From an uncultured Clostridia bacterium (lineage in GTDB: Bacteria > Bacillota > Clostridia > Christensenellales > UBA1242), in assembly GCA_944372365.1 (NCBI GenBank), contig CALVYP010000004.1, positions 1 through 64,000 of the forward strand: a stretch of DNA of 64,000 nt, written 5' to 3'. Positions within the stretch are counted from its first letter, which is position 1, and the number at the start of each line of letters is the position of its first letter. The notes under the pieces were generated by a model. It had not been told where the DNA came from. It did no database searches and saw only the letters and a list, made by a program, of their open reading frames with translations. This document shows, in pieces, positions 51,361 through 59,036 of this stretch. The position numbers and the translations under genes were made by a program.

Positions 51361-51386
51361 ACCACCTTCCTTTTAAGGTAGTATGC
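51357..51386 (-). promoter_or_regulatory. Hairpin covering the gerAA start codon
   Basis: On the minus strand GCATACTACCTT and AAGGTGGTATGC pair over 12 bp (one G-U) around a 6-nt loop. The ATG of gerAA is in the second arm and the AAGG ribosome binding site spans the loop and stem. It could hold back translation. Confidence 0.6.
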
Positions 51387-51401
51387 ATAAAATAACTTGC
51401 G

Positions 51402-52307
51402 TTATACTAAATTGTTTTCGCTCACCGTGGTTGGCTCGCCCGAAAAGATGTTGAAATCATCCCCTTTTGGACATACCGTGATTTCGCCGCCGCCATAGAC
51501 TAATTTAACCGAAAACTCAATTTCATAGCCTTGCGGCAGAGCAACAACATGACATTGCTGCATTTCAACTGTATATTCAGTCTCTCCAACAAACATTGTG
51601 ATTGCTGGTGGAATTTCAGCTGCGATGATGTGCAAATTCAACTGTTCGTCGATGTATGCGCTTTCAAATTCTGCAAGTTGATGTTCCACTGTGCAAGAGA
51701 TGACATTTGACATTTCACTCTCGTAGAAATATGTTTGATCTGAGCTGCTGGTTACATAAATTTGCCTTTCGCCACCCTTGATTTGCGACACACCAAAGCT
51801 TGTGCCTTCAACCTTGCAAGAGATGGTGTTGCCGCCATCATTATAATAAAGCACATAATATTCTGCGCCCCTAACTTCCTGCCAAGAAATGGTTGAGCCT
51901 TGCTCGTCAAGCGTGATCGCTGGCGCATCTAAACGAATGGTTGGAACAAATGAAATCTCTTCGCTAAACTCACCTGCCAAAATGCCAGTAGGCTCTACCA
52001 AGCAATATGAAATTTGATATTCCGTGCCAAAACTAAGCTCGCCCGACCACAGCAATTCGGTTATATCAAATTGACTTGAAACGCTGTCGAAAACTTTTTC
52101 CACCCCGTCGCCAACAAACTTAAACTTGAAGGTGCGCTCTTGCTCTGGCTGAGTGCAAATATAAATGTGATTGCCCACTGTTTTGGCTTCCAGCTCTGCG
52201 CCTTGCTTTGGCTTTAACAAAAACACAAGCAAAAGGCAGGCAACCAAAATTAAAATTGCCCCACCAATCACACTGCAAGAAATAATTATTTTTTTTGTTT
52301 TAGACAC
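51402..52307 (-). CDS. Membrane-anchored protein with fibronectin-type-III-like domains
   Basis: 301 residues from a GTG start: TATAAT ends 6 nt before this GTG and no ribosome binding site is visible, while upstream in-frame ATGs lie outside this signal. One membrane helix (~8-32, IISCSVIGGAILILVACLLLVFLL) anchors the protein outside. Segments like IRLDAPAITLDEQGSTISWQEVRGAEYYVLYYN and QIYVTSSSDQTYFYESEMSNVISCTV follow the FN3 strand pattern. Function unknown. It lies 41 nt before gerAA on the same strand, so it may be the first gene of the ger operon. Confidence 0.7.
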   Translation of the reverse strand: MSKTKKIIISCSVIGGAILILVACLLLVFLLKPKQGAELEAKTVGNHIYICTQPEQERTFKFKFVGDGVEKVFDSVSSQFDITELLWSGELSFGTEYQISYCLVEPTGILAGEFSEEISFVPTIRLDAPAITLDEQGSTISWQEVRGAEYYVLYYNDGGNTISCKVEGTSFGVSQIKGGERQIYVTSSSDQTYFYESEMSNVISCTVEHQLAEFESAYIDEQLNLHIIAAEIPPAITMFVGETEYTVEMQQCHVVALPQGYEIEFSVKLVYGGGEITVCPKGDDFNIFSGEPTTVSENNLV

Positions 52308-52313
52308 AATAGT

Positions 52314-52342
52314 ATTATACAACATAAATAAAATGTTAACAA
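52314..52342 (-). promoter_or_regulatory. Promoter of leaderless GTG-started gene
   Basis: Minus-strand TTGTTA (52342-52337), 17-nt spacer, TATAAT (52319-52314), 6 nt to the GTG. Confidence 0.65.
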
Positions 52343-52366
52343 ACAAATTTAATTTAAATTTTAATA

Positions 52367-52395
52367 TTGACAAATAAATGTGATTGTGATAGAAT
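52367..52395 (+). promoter_or_regulatory. Promoter of the Lys/Asp-tailed membrane protein gene
   Basis: TTGACA (52367-52372), 17-nt spacer, TAGAAT (52390-52395). Unlike the leaderless cases it is followed by a ~25-nt leader with GGAGGAAGAG. Confidence 0.75.
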
Positions 52396-52420
52396 GTTAG
52401 TGTAATTGGAGGAAGAGATT

Positions 52421-52969
52421 ATGGTTAATATGAACTTTTTAACACCTTTTCAAATAACAACTTTTGTTTTAGGAATTGTGTTTTCAATTTTGACAATAGC
52501 AATGGTGTTCTTCACATTGCGTCACCCAAACGGCTATCGAAACACTTTTGTTAAAGTTTTGTTTACAATCATCCTGCCTATGGTGACATTCATAATGTGG
52601 TTTGCTTGCGCATTTGCCGCATATGCAATTTTCGATTCAAGCGAACTTTACATCATGTTGCTTTCAATATTGTGCGGCGCTTTGCTTTCAGGTTTGGCAT
52701 TTCTTGCTGCATGGCTTATCAACAAATACGCAGTTAAGAAAACAACCGTTGACAGCAAAATTGAAATTTATGCAGTAAACAGAATTGAGAAAAAAGCTGA
52801 CAAGGCTGATGATAAGAAAGATGACAAAAAAGAAGACAAAGCCGATGATAAAAAAGAAGTAAAGAAAGAAGATAAAAAAGAAGATAAAAAACAAACAAAA
52901 GACGATAAAGCTGATAAAGCTGACGATAAAAAAGAAGATAAGAAAGAAGATAAGAAAGAAGAAAAATAA
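52421..52969 (+). CDS. Membrane protein with Lys/Asp/Glu low-complexity tail
   Basis: 182 residues from MVNMNFLTPF (GGAGGAAGAG 5 nt upstream). Three membrane helices (~9-31, ~44-65, ~73-98) are followed by a tail of about 60 residues made almost only of Lys, Asp and Glu (repeats of DDKKEDKK). The tail is coded by AAAGAAGATAAA-type repeats, so its length could vary by slippage. No family is recognised. The gene stands alone on the + strand. Confidence 0.75.
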   Translation: MVNMNFLTPFQITTFVLGIVFSILTIAMVFFTLRHPNGYRNTFVKVLFTIILPMVTFIMWFACAFAAYAIFDSSELYIMLLSILCGALLSGLAFLAAWLINKYAVKKTTVDSKIEIYAVNRIEKKADKADDKKDDKKEDKADDKKEVKKEDKKEDKKQTKDDKADKADDKKEDKKEDKKEEK

Positions 52970-53035
52970 TGGCGATTGCCATTATTTTTTTTAACTTTAT
53001 GTTATAACAACAAAAAACAGCCAGCGCGGCTGTTT

Positions 53036-54022
53036 TTATTTTACATATGAAAGATATGGTTTTGGCACTTCAATCGCTTTGTTCATTGATGTGAATGTTT
53101 GACTAAATGTTGCTTTTGAATTGATTGTAAGCCCGCCCGGAACTGAAGCTGTGTAGCTTGTGAAAACTTCTTCTCTGATCAATCTTTTAAGCTGGCCTGT
53201 TTTTTTAGAAAGAACAAAAGTGTAATCATATTGAGTGTAAGTTACAACTGGCAAAGTGCCGTTTTTCTTGTAATACATGTCAAATTCTTCTGGCAATTTA
53301 TCAAGTTTATACGACATTTTAACGGTGATATAATTTTTGCTGCTGCGCGTGTCGTAAGTTTTAATTTCAACTGTGCTTTTGCTTATTTCAAGTGGAAATT
53401 CCATTGAATGAATGACAACAAACTTTTCCTTGCCTTTTTCCATAGTGTAAGTGTTTTTATAAGCGGTTTTATCATTCAAATTGTAGGTTTTTGAACTAAG
53501 GTTATAATCTTCTGTTCCCGCACAAATTATGCTGTCGTTTGCAGAATCTGTGTTTATTGCACGATATTCAGTCATAACCAAGTGGTTTGAAAGCAACAAG
53601 CCTTCAACCAATGGATCGGCATCTTCATAGTAGAAGTAAACCTCTTCCAAACTTTCACTGCCGCTGCGATAGGTGTTTCCAACCGCATATTGAACGACGC
53701 CAACCTCAGCGCCTTGCCAAATTCCCGTATTTTGAACGATAAATTCAACCGTTGCGGCGCTGCCAGCACCATTGTTGTAAACATCTAATGCATAGTTGAC
53801 AAGATCAATGGCATCCGTTGGCAATTCAAAGTCTTCATCCTGATCTAACGTTGGATCGTCTGGCTGTTCTTCGTCTGGAATCAAGCCTTGTGTTGGATCA
53901 TCACTTGGAAGGGTTACGTCAGCTGACGATGGCGTTGCAAAAAAGCTTACTCCTATATACGCACCAAATAGCAGCACCATAACAAACATCAGCATATAAT
54001 ATTTAACTTTTTTAAATTTCAT
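53036..54022 (-). CDS. Anchored secreted protein, paralogue 1
   Basis: 328 residues. A membrane helix (~8-28) is followed by an acidic linker (PSDDPTQGLIPDEEQPDD) and a beta-rich extracellular domain. The domain shares with the next gene the start LPTDAIDLVNYALDVYNNG, a KTYNLN/QTYNLA motif, and the end TSMNKAIEVPK / KNMNKDIVLA. No family is recognised. Ribosome binding site GAAGGTAAG; TATAAT about 23 nt upstream could give it its own start. It ends opposite the Lys/Asp-tailed gene. Confidence 0.72.
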   Translation of the reverse strand: MKFKKVKYYMLMFVMVLLFGAYIGVSFFATPSSADVTLPSDDPTQGLIPDEEQPDDPTLDQDEDFELPTDAIDLVNYALDVYNNGAGSAATVEFIVQNTGIWQGAEVGVVQYAVGNTYRSGSESLEEVYFYYEDADPLVEGLLLSNHLVMTEYRAINTDSANDSIICAGTEDYNLSSKTYNLNDKTAYKNTYTMEKGKEKFVVIHSMEFPLEISKSTVEIKTYDTRSSKNYITVKMSYKLDKLPEEFDMYYKKNGTLPVVTYTQYDYTFVLSKKTGQLKRLIREEVFTSYTASVPGGLTINSKATFSQTFTSMNKAIEVPKPYLSYVK

Positions 54023-54048
54023 CTTACCTTCTTATCATCAGTATTATA

Positions 54049-55014
54049 TCACAAACTGTCAGCCAAAACAATATCCTTATTCATATTTTTAAAAGATTGT
54101 ATGGTTGTGGCTTGCACATTTACACCCACACTGCCCAAAACTGGAACATTTACAGCGGTTGATGTAAAGTTTTCTGTGCGCTGCACTTTTGTGATATACC
54201 CGTTGTGTTTGTTGATTGTAAAACTTATCACTATTGAAGAATAATTTATGTCTTGCATCTGCCCCGTGCTTGAAAAGAAATCAAGGAAATTTTGTGAGAG
54301 CGATGAGAAATCTCTTATTTTGACAGTGATTATTCTTACATTCTTATTAGATGTGTCATCTTTTGTGATAATGCAATTTGTTTTTGTAATGTCTATTGGA
54401 AAGCCCTGCCCTTGCAATATTTTATATTCATTAAGAGCGTCTTGCGTTGACATTATTTTGTTGATATCCGCATTTGCAAGGTTATATGTTTGAGCGCTGG
54501 CGTTGTAATCCTTGGTTGTGGCAACTTGCGTTGTGCCGGCAGTTTGATTTACATAAAAGCCCTTAAAGAAGTTTGCAACCATGCTGCCTGCAACGCCAGA
54601 TTCGGTGGAGTAATAATAATTTTCTTCAACCGAAACGCTTTCGCCTTTGGAGTTTACACCTTTGCTTATTTTTCCGTCAACATATTGCACAGCGCTTACG
54701 CCAACTGCTTCATTGACAATGGTTGTGTTAAATGTGCTGGTGTAGCCGTTGCCATTTGCGATGATGTCAAGGCCATATTGAATAAGCTCGATTGCCTCGG
54801 TTGGAATAACAGCGTCTTCGGCAGGAGCATCGTTGTTGCCATCCTCGTCAAGCTGTTCGTCATCAACCACAGTGTCATCTGCACCTTGAATATTGCCTTG
54901 GTTGACATCGATAGATTTTGAATCTACAAATATAAAAGTCATCCCAATATAACAACATATTAGGGCGATAAGTCCAATAACAAGAAGATTATATCTCAGT
55001 TTTTTAAAACTCAT
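54049..55014 (-). CDS. Anchored secreted protein, paralogue 2
   Basis: 321 residues, same plan as the gene 26 nt downstream: helix (~9-30), acidic linker (DDTVVDDEQLDEDGNND), then a beta-rich domain beginning IPTEAIELIQYGLDIIANGNG. The duplicates are clearly related but far diverged. No family is recognised. An inverted repeat ATCGTTAGG/CCTAACGAT (55029-55050) lies between the TATAAT at about 55051-55056 and the ATG, so it would be the first transcribed element. Confidence 0.72.
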   Translation of the reverse strand: MSFKKLRYNLLVIGLIALICCYIGMTFIFVDSKSIDVNQGNIQGADDTVVDDEQLDEDGNNDAPAEDAVIPTEAIELIQYGLDIIANGNGYTSTFNTTIVNEAVGVSAVQYVDGKISKGVNSKGESVSVEENYYYSTESGVAGSMVANFFKGFYVNQTAGTTQVATTKDYNASAQTYNLANADINKIMSTQDALNEYKILQGQGFPIDITKTNCIITKDDTSNKNVRIITVKIRDFSSLSQNFLDFFSSTGQMQDINYSSIVISFTINKHNGYITKVQRTENFTSTAVNVPVLGSVGVNVQATTIQSFKNMNKDIVLADSL

Positions 55015-55028
55015 TTAATTAAAATCCT

Positions 55029-55050
55029 ATCGTTAGGCATTCCTAACGAT
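55029..55050 (-). promoter_or_regulatory. Perfect 9-bp palindrome at the transcription start
   Basis: ATCGTTAGG-CATT-CCTAACGAT lies directly after a TATAAT (minus strand). It may be an operator for a dimeric repressor or a 5' stem-loop stabilising the mRNA. Confidence 0.6.
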
Positions 55051-55128
55051 TATAATATACCATAATTTTCAGTATTAGTCAACAAAAATTGATAAAAATT
55101 CCTTTCTTTCGTTATTTATACATATTCA

Positions 55129-57555
55129 TTATTTGACAATAATATTTACAATTCTTCCTGGAACGACAATTTCTTTGACGATGCTTTTGCCTTCAAGCAA
55201 AGCTTTAACCCTATCGTTTGACTTTGCAATCTTCAAAATTTCAGCGTTGCTTAACGATGTTTCAACATCCACTCTTGCAACGATTTTACTGTTTACTTGC
55301 AAGGCAATTTCAACAGCTTGCTTTTTAAGCTTGCTCTCATCGCAAACAGGATATTTTTGATTGTGGATTGAATATTGCTGGCCTATCTGCTGCCAAAGCT
55401 CCTCGGCAAAATGTGGCGCTGCTGGCGCGATAAGCCTTACCACATCCAGTGCAACGCTTTTGCAAAGTGCGGCATTTTTGTTTTCAAGTTTGTCATATTT
55501 ATACATTACATTTACAAGTTCCATAAGCCTTGCAATGGCAGTGTTGAAAGAAAATTCTTCAAAAGATGAGCGCATCTCTTTGATGCAATATGCCCTTGCA
55601 TATTCAAGTTCGCCATCTGCCTTGTCAACGCCGCTGCCGTTTGGCAAAGCAACCCATGATTTTACAATTCTTTCAATTCTATCCATAAACGCGGTCATGT
55701 GCTTTAAGCCTTCGTCATTCCAAGGCCCGCCGTCGATATAATTCATAGAAAACATCATGGTAAGACGCAGTGCGTCGCTGCCGAACTCGCTGACATATTC
55801 ATCGGCGGTTCTGCCGCCATTGCGCTTACTCATCTTTTTGCCGTCCTTGCCAAGCACCATGCCTTGGTGAACAAGACGCTTAAACGGCTCGTCAAAATCA
55901 ATCAAGCCCAAATCATGCAAGAACATTGTGATAAAGCGCGAGTAAAGCAGGTGCGCAGTGGCATGCTCCACGCCCCCAACATAGGTGTCAACAGGACAAA
56001 TTTTGTTTATTTTTTGTGATGAGAAAATCTGTTTGTCGTTGCGAGCGTCTGGATAACGCAGTTGATAGAAACTTGAACAAACAAACGCATCAAGCGTGTC
56101 GGGATCTCTTCTTGCATCCATCCCGCAAACAGGACATTTGACATTCATATATTCACTAACCTTGCCAAGTGGACCTTCGCCTTCTGGCTTGTAGTCATAG
56201 ATGTGTGGAAGCAAAACAGGCAAATTCTCTTCTGGCACTGGCACTGCCCCGCAATGTGGGCAATGGATGATTGGAATTGGGCAACCCCAATATCTTTGCC
56301 TTGAAACAGACCAATCACGCAGTTTGTAGTTGATTTTTCTTCTACCTGCGCCAATTTTTTCAAGTTTTTCGCAGATTGCAATTTTTGCCTGCTCGCTGGT
56401 TAGGCCGTCAAACTCATCCGAGTTGATAAGCCTTCCATATTCAGTATATGGCAGTTTAACTTTTTCGCCATTTTTGCCTTCAATAACTTGCACAACAGGG
56501 GTTTTGTAAACCTTGGCAAAATCAAAGTCACGCTCATCATGCGCAGCCACGCCCATAACAATGCCGGTGGCATATGATGCGATGACATAGTCAGCCACAT
56601 AAAGCGGAACTTTTGCGCCATTTAGCGGATTTATCACATATGTGCCTGTAAAAACACCGGTTTTTTGGTTGTTTGTGCCGCTTCTTGTGATCTCGTCTTT
56701 CTTAGCCGCCTCAGCAACATATCTGTCAACCTCCGCCTTGTGGTTTGGCTTTACAAGTTTAGGTAAAAGCGGATGTTCTGGTGCGATGACAAGCCAACTT
56801 ACACCATAAATTGTGTCAACGCGCGATGTAAACACCGTCAAAGTCTGGCTGCCGTCTTCGGTTTTGAAGTCAACTTCGCAGCCAATTGACTTGCCTATCC
56901 AGTTTTTTTGCAAAATTTTGGTTTTTTGTGGCCAGTCAATGTTATCAAGCCCAGAGAGCAATCTTTCGGCGTAATCTGTGATTTTAAAGAACCACTGCTT
57001 CATATTTTTTCTAACAACTTCGCTGCCGCACCTTTCGCACACGCCTTCAACCACCTGTTCGTTGGCGATTACGGTGTTACAAGATGGGCACCAATTAACT
57101 GGTGCTTGTTTTTGATAAGCAAGCCCTTTTTTGAAAAGTTGAACAAAAAGCCATTGCGTCCATTTGTAATACTCTGGCTTGCAAGTGATAACCTCATATT
57201 CCCAGTTGAAAGTGCCACCGATGTTTTTAAGTTGTTGTTCCATTACAGAGATGTTGTGAAGCGTGGAGTCTTCTGGATGGATGCCAGTTTTAAGCGCAAA
57301 ATTTTCGGCAGGCAGACCAAAACTATCAAAACCCATAGGTTGAAAAACATTATAGCCTTGCATGCGTTTAAAACGCCCAAAACTATCCGAAAGCCCAAAG
57401 TTCCACCAGTGGCCGAGATGCAAATTTAACCCGCTTGGATATGAAAACATTTCAAGCAGATAATATTTTTTATCGAGATTGTTCTCGTCAAACTTGTATA
57501 AATTATCTTTTTCCCATTTTTGATTCCATTTTTGTTCGATTTTCGCGTAATCCAT
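55129..57555 (-). CDS. leuS: Leucyl-tRNA synthetase
   Basis: 808 residues from MDYAKIEQKWNQKW (AGGAG 9 nt upstream). HIGH-type motif YPSGLNLHLGHWWNF (~40-54), a zinc ribbon CPSC...CERC (~158-180), the CP1 editing domain (TRVDTIYGVSWLV, DERDF), the KMSKS-type KMSKRNGG (~580) and the anticodon and C-terminal domains are all present. It charges tRNA-Leu; two tRNA-Leu genes lie in this window. TTGACT-17-TAGAAT lies upstream, with a ~30-nt leader too short for a T-box. Confidence 0.95.
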   Translation of the reverse strand: MDYAKIEQKWNQKWEKDNLYKFDENNLDKKYYLLEMFSYPSGLNLHLGHWWNFGLSDSFGRFKRMQGYNVFQPMGFDSFGLPAENFALKTGIHPEDSTLHNISVMEQQLKNIGGTFNWEYEVITCKPEYYKWTQWLFVQLFKKGLAYQKQAPVNWCPSCNTVIANEQVVEGVCERCGSEVVRKNMKQWFFKITDYAERLLSGLDNIDWPQKTKILQKNWIGKSIGCEVDFKTEDGSQTLTVFTSRVDTIYGVSWLVIAPEHPLLPKLVKPNHKAEVDRYVAEAAKKDEITRSGTNNQKTGVFTGTYVINPLNGAKVPLYVADYVIASYATGIVMGVAAHDERDFDFAKVYKTPVVQVIEGKNGEKVKLPYTEYGRLINSDEFDGLTSEQAKIAICEKLEKIGAGRRKINYKLRDWSVSRQRYWGCPIPIIHCPHCGAVPVPEENLPVLLPHIYDYKPEGEGPLGKVSEYMNVKCPVCGMDARRDPDTLDAFVCSSFYQLRYPDARNDKQIFSSQKINKICPVDTYVGGVEHATAHLLYSRFITMFLHDLGLIDFDEPFKRLVHQGMVLGKDGKKMSKRNGGRTADEYVSEFGSDALRLTMMFSMNYIDGGPWNDEGLKHMTAFMDRIERIVKSWVALPNGSGVDKADGELEYARAYCIKEMRSSFEEFSFNTAIARLMELVNVMYKYDKLENKNAALCKSVALDVVRLIAPAAPHFAEELWQQIGQQYSIHNQKYPVCDESKLKKQAVEIALQVNSKIVARVDVETSLSNAEILKIAKSNDRVKALLEGKSIVKEIVVPGRIVNIIVK

Positions 57556-57614
57556 GATAATTTCTCCTAATAAGTGATACTTGAAAATTCTATCACTAAA
57601 TATTAAAAAAGTCA

Positions 57615-57644
57615 AATAAAAAAGCAACCCAAAAAGGTTGCTTA
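57615..57644 (-). terminator. Terminator overlapping the stop of a small gene
   Basis: Minus-strand stem AAGCAACC/GGTTGCTT, T run after it. The TAA of the gene at 57642 is in the first arm. Confidence 0.8.
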
Positions 57645-57929
57645 CATTGCATTATAGCCGATGCCATTCAAATAACTTTCAACATCAATAGTCTCTGCGA
57701 AATCGCTTACTAAAAGATATTGTTTTAATCTTGGCCTTTTGTCGAAAGCGTTGTAGCCTCCGTCCATACCCATCCAAAGGTTATCATGAAATCCAGGATA
57801 ATAAGCGGTTACAATAATATAATTGTCGCCCTCTGTTTGAGCAGCATAAACCACGCCTTGCGCATTGAGGTTTGCGGTTAGCTCACCATTTACATCAGCC
57901 GCTAGTATATAATCTCCACCTTGTGGCAT
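57642..57929 (-). CDS. Small hypothetical protein
   Basis: 95 residues, no family recognised. It has no signal peptide; a GGDYILAADVNGEL start and YYPGFHDNLWMGMDGGY suggest a compact beta-rich fold. No clear ribosome binding site is present, and no -10 lies at the 6-nt distance seen for other genes here, so the start is open. A good terminator at its stop supports it as a gene. Confidence 0.55.
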   Translation of the reverse strand: MPQGGDYILAADVNGELTANLNAQGVVYAAQTEGDNYIIVTAYYPGFHDNLWMGMDGGYNAFDKRPRLKQYLLVSDFAETIDVESYLNGIGYNAM

Positions 57930-57970
57930 AATATATCAAATTTAATTTTACAAAAATTTTTTTTCATAAT

Positions 57971-58097
57971 TGTGGATAATTTTTGCTCCTTTTTCAATAA
58001 AAGTAGTATATCTCGCTCGCTCGCTCGCTCTTAGTCAAGCAATTTTGACACGATTTGGCACTTTTTTAAAATTTTTATTTTAAAAAAATGTGGATAA
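57971..58097 (-). promoter_or_regulatory. Two perfect DnaA boxes
   Basis: TTATCCACA occurs on the minus strand at 57979-57971 and 58097-58089, same orientation, 118 bp apart, in the AT-rich stretch between a small gene and rplJ. A CTCG microsatellite (58012-58030, almost five units) lies between them. The rest of 57930-58300 holds cloverleaf element B and the rplJ promoter. Confidence 0.55.
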
Positions 58098-58175
58098 CTA
58101 ATCTTTATTTTGCCACTTTCATCAGTTTTTGAACAAATCTTTGGCAAAATTTTTTGTGACATTTTATTGCATTTA

Positions 58176-58270
58176 CGGGCGACATTTGCTCGCGTTTGCG
58201 AGCGTTTTGCCGCACCGCGGTGCGGCGGAAAACCGCGCGCAGGTCTCTGCGCGCGGTTAAATGTCGCCCG
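58176..58270. repeat. GC-rich cloverleaf element B
   Basis: Perfect 12-bp closing stem CGGGCGACATTT (58176-58187) / AAATGTCGCCCG (58259-58270) around three hairpins: GCTCGC-GTTT-GCGAGC (58188-58203), a TTTTG-CCGCACC.GGTGCGG-C stem with a small bulge (58205-58232) and AACCGCGCGCAG-GTCT-CTGCGCGCGGTT (58231-58258). Closing stem and layout match element A at 6502-6598 (shared GGCGRCATTT core). It ends 33 nt before the -35 box of the rplJ promoter. Confidence 0.83.
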
Positions 58271-58303
58271 CCCTATTTTTTTTGAAAAAACTTTGCAAAA
58301 TAA

Positions 58304-58332
58304 TTGACAAAACAAAACAAATGATATATAAT
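58304..58332 (+). promoter_or_regulatory. Perfect consensus promoter of rplJ-rplL
   Basis: TTGACA (58304-58309), 17-nt spacer, TATAAT (58327-58332). All twelve bases match the sigma-A consensus. Confidence 0.88.
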
Positions 58333-58344
58333 GTCAAAGTCTAA

Positions 58345-58467
58345 AATAAATCTTTCCATAGACAGCAAGTGCATTGCGTAAATGCCGAAAGGCATGCTTG
58401 CCGAGGAAAAAGGATATAAGCGAAGTTTCTCTCTTGCCCTTTTTCTTTGGCGCAAGAGATTTTTTTT
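58345..58467 (+). promoter_or_regulatory. L10 leader with attenuator hairpin
   Basis: The leader holds the L10-type region with GCTTGCCGAGGAAAAAGG after hairpin ATGCC-GAAA-GGCAT. It ends in TCTCTTGC (58430-58437) / GCAAGAGA (58452-58459) followed by T8, an intrinsic terminator. When L10(L12)4 binds the leader, transcription should stop here, as in other Bacillota. Confidence 0.75.
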
Positions 58468-58502
58468 GGATAACACAAAACAAAATAATAAAAGGAGGAA
58501 TC

Positions 58503-59018
58503 ATGAGTGCTAATTTTGAAGCAAAGAAGCAGATAGTTGAAGAAATTAAAGATAAACTTCAAAAAGCAAAATCAGTAACTTTTGTAGACTATCGCGGGCT
58601 TACTGTTGAAGAAGACACAAAAATGCGTAAAGAATTTAAACAAAATGGCGCAGAATACAAAGTCTACAAAAACAGATTGATGCTCCTTGCACTCAACGAA
58701 CTTGGAATCAAGGGCGTTGAAAAACACCTTGAAGGCACAAGCGCAGTTGCTTTTGGATATGACGACGAAGTTGCACAAGCAAAAATTGTTTGCGACTATG
58801 CCGACAAAACCAAAAAACTTAGTATCAAATTTGGCCTAATTAACGGACAGTGCGTTGATAGCAAGGAAATTGAGGCTCTTGCAAAACTTCCAAGCAAAGA
58901 TGTTTTGGTTGCAAAACTGCTTGGCACGTTGCTTGGCCCTATCACTGGACTTGCCAGAGTGCTTAATGCACCAACGCAAGGCCTTGCAATCGCTTTGAAT
59001 GCGATTGCCACAAAATAA
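58503..59018 (+). CDS. rplJ: Ribosomal protein L10
   Basis: 171 residues from MSANFEAK; AAGGAGG is 5 nt upstream. VTFVDYRGLTVEEDTKMRKEFKQNGAEYKVYKNRLMLLAL is the family's rRNA-binding block, and the C-terminal helix (TGLARVLNAPTQGLAIALNAIA) binds L12 dimers. It builds the ribosome stalk base. Expression is probably controlled by the leader upstream. The operon has only rplJ-rplL; rplK-rplA and rpoB are not next to it. Confidence 0.96.
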   Translation: MSANFEAKKQIVEEIKDKLQKAKSVTFVDYRGLTVEEDTKMRKEFKQNGAEYKVYKNRLMLLALNELGIKGVEKHLEGTSAVAFGYDDEVAQAKIVCDYADKTKKLSIKFGLINGQCVDSKEIEALAKLPSKDVLVAKLLGTLLGPITGLARVLNAPTQGLAIALNAIATK

Positions 59019-59036
59019 TTTTAGGAGGAAAATAAA

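Noticed and set aside
55129-57620. T-box riboswitch in front of leuS (and alaS)
   Set aside because: The leaders are too short, and no T-box sequence or specifier hairpin is visible.
57930-58300. Chromosomal replication origin
   Set aside because: There are only two DnaA boxes, and dnaA, dnaN, rpmH and recF are not nearby; kept only as a DnaA-binding candidate.
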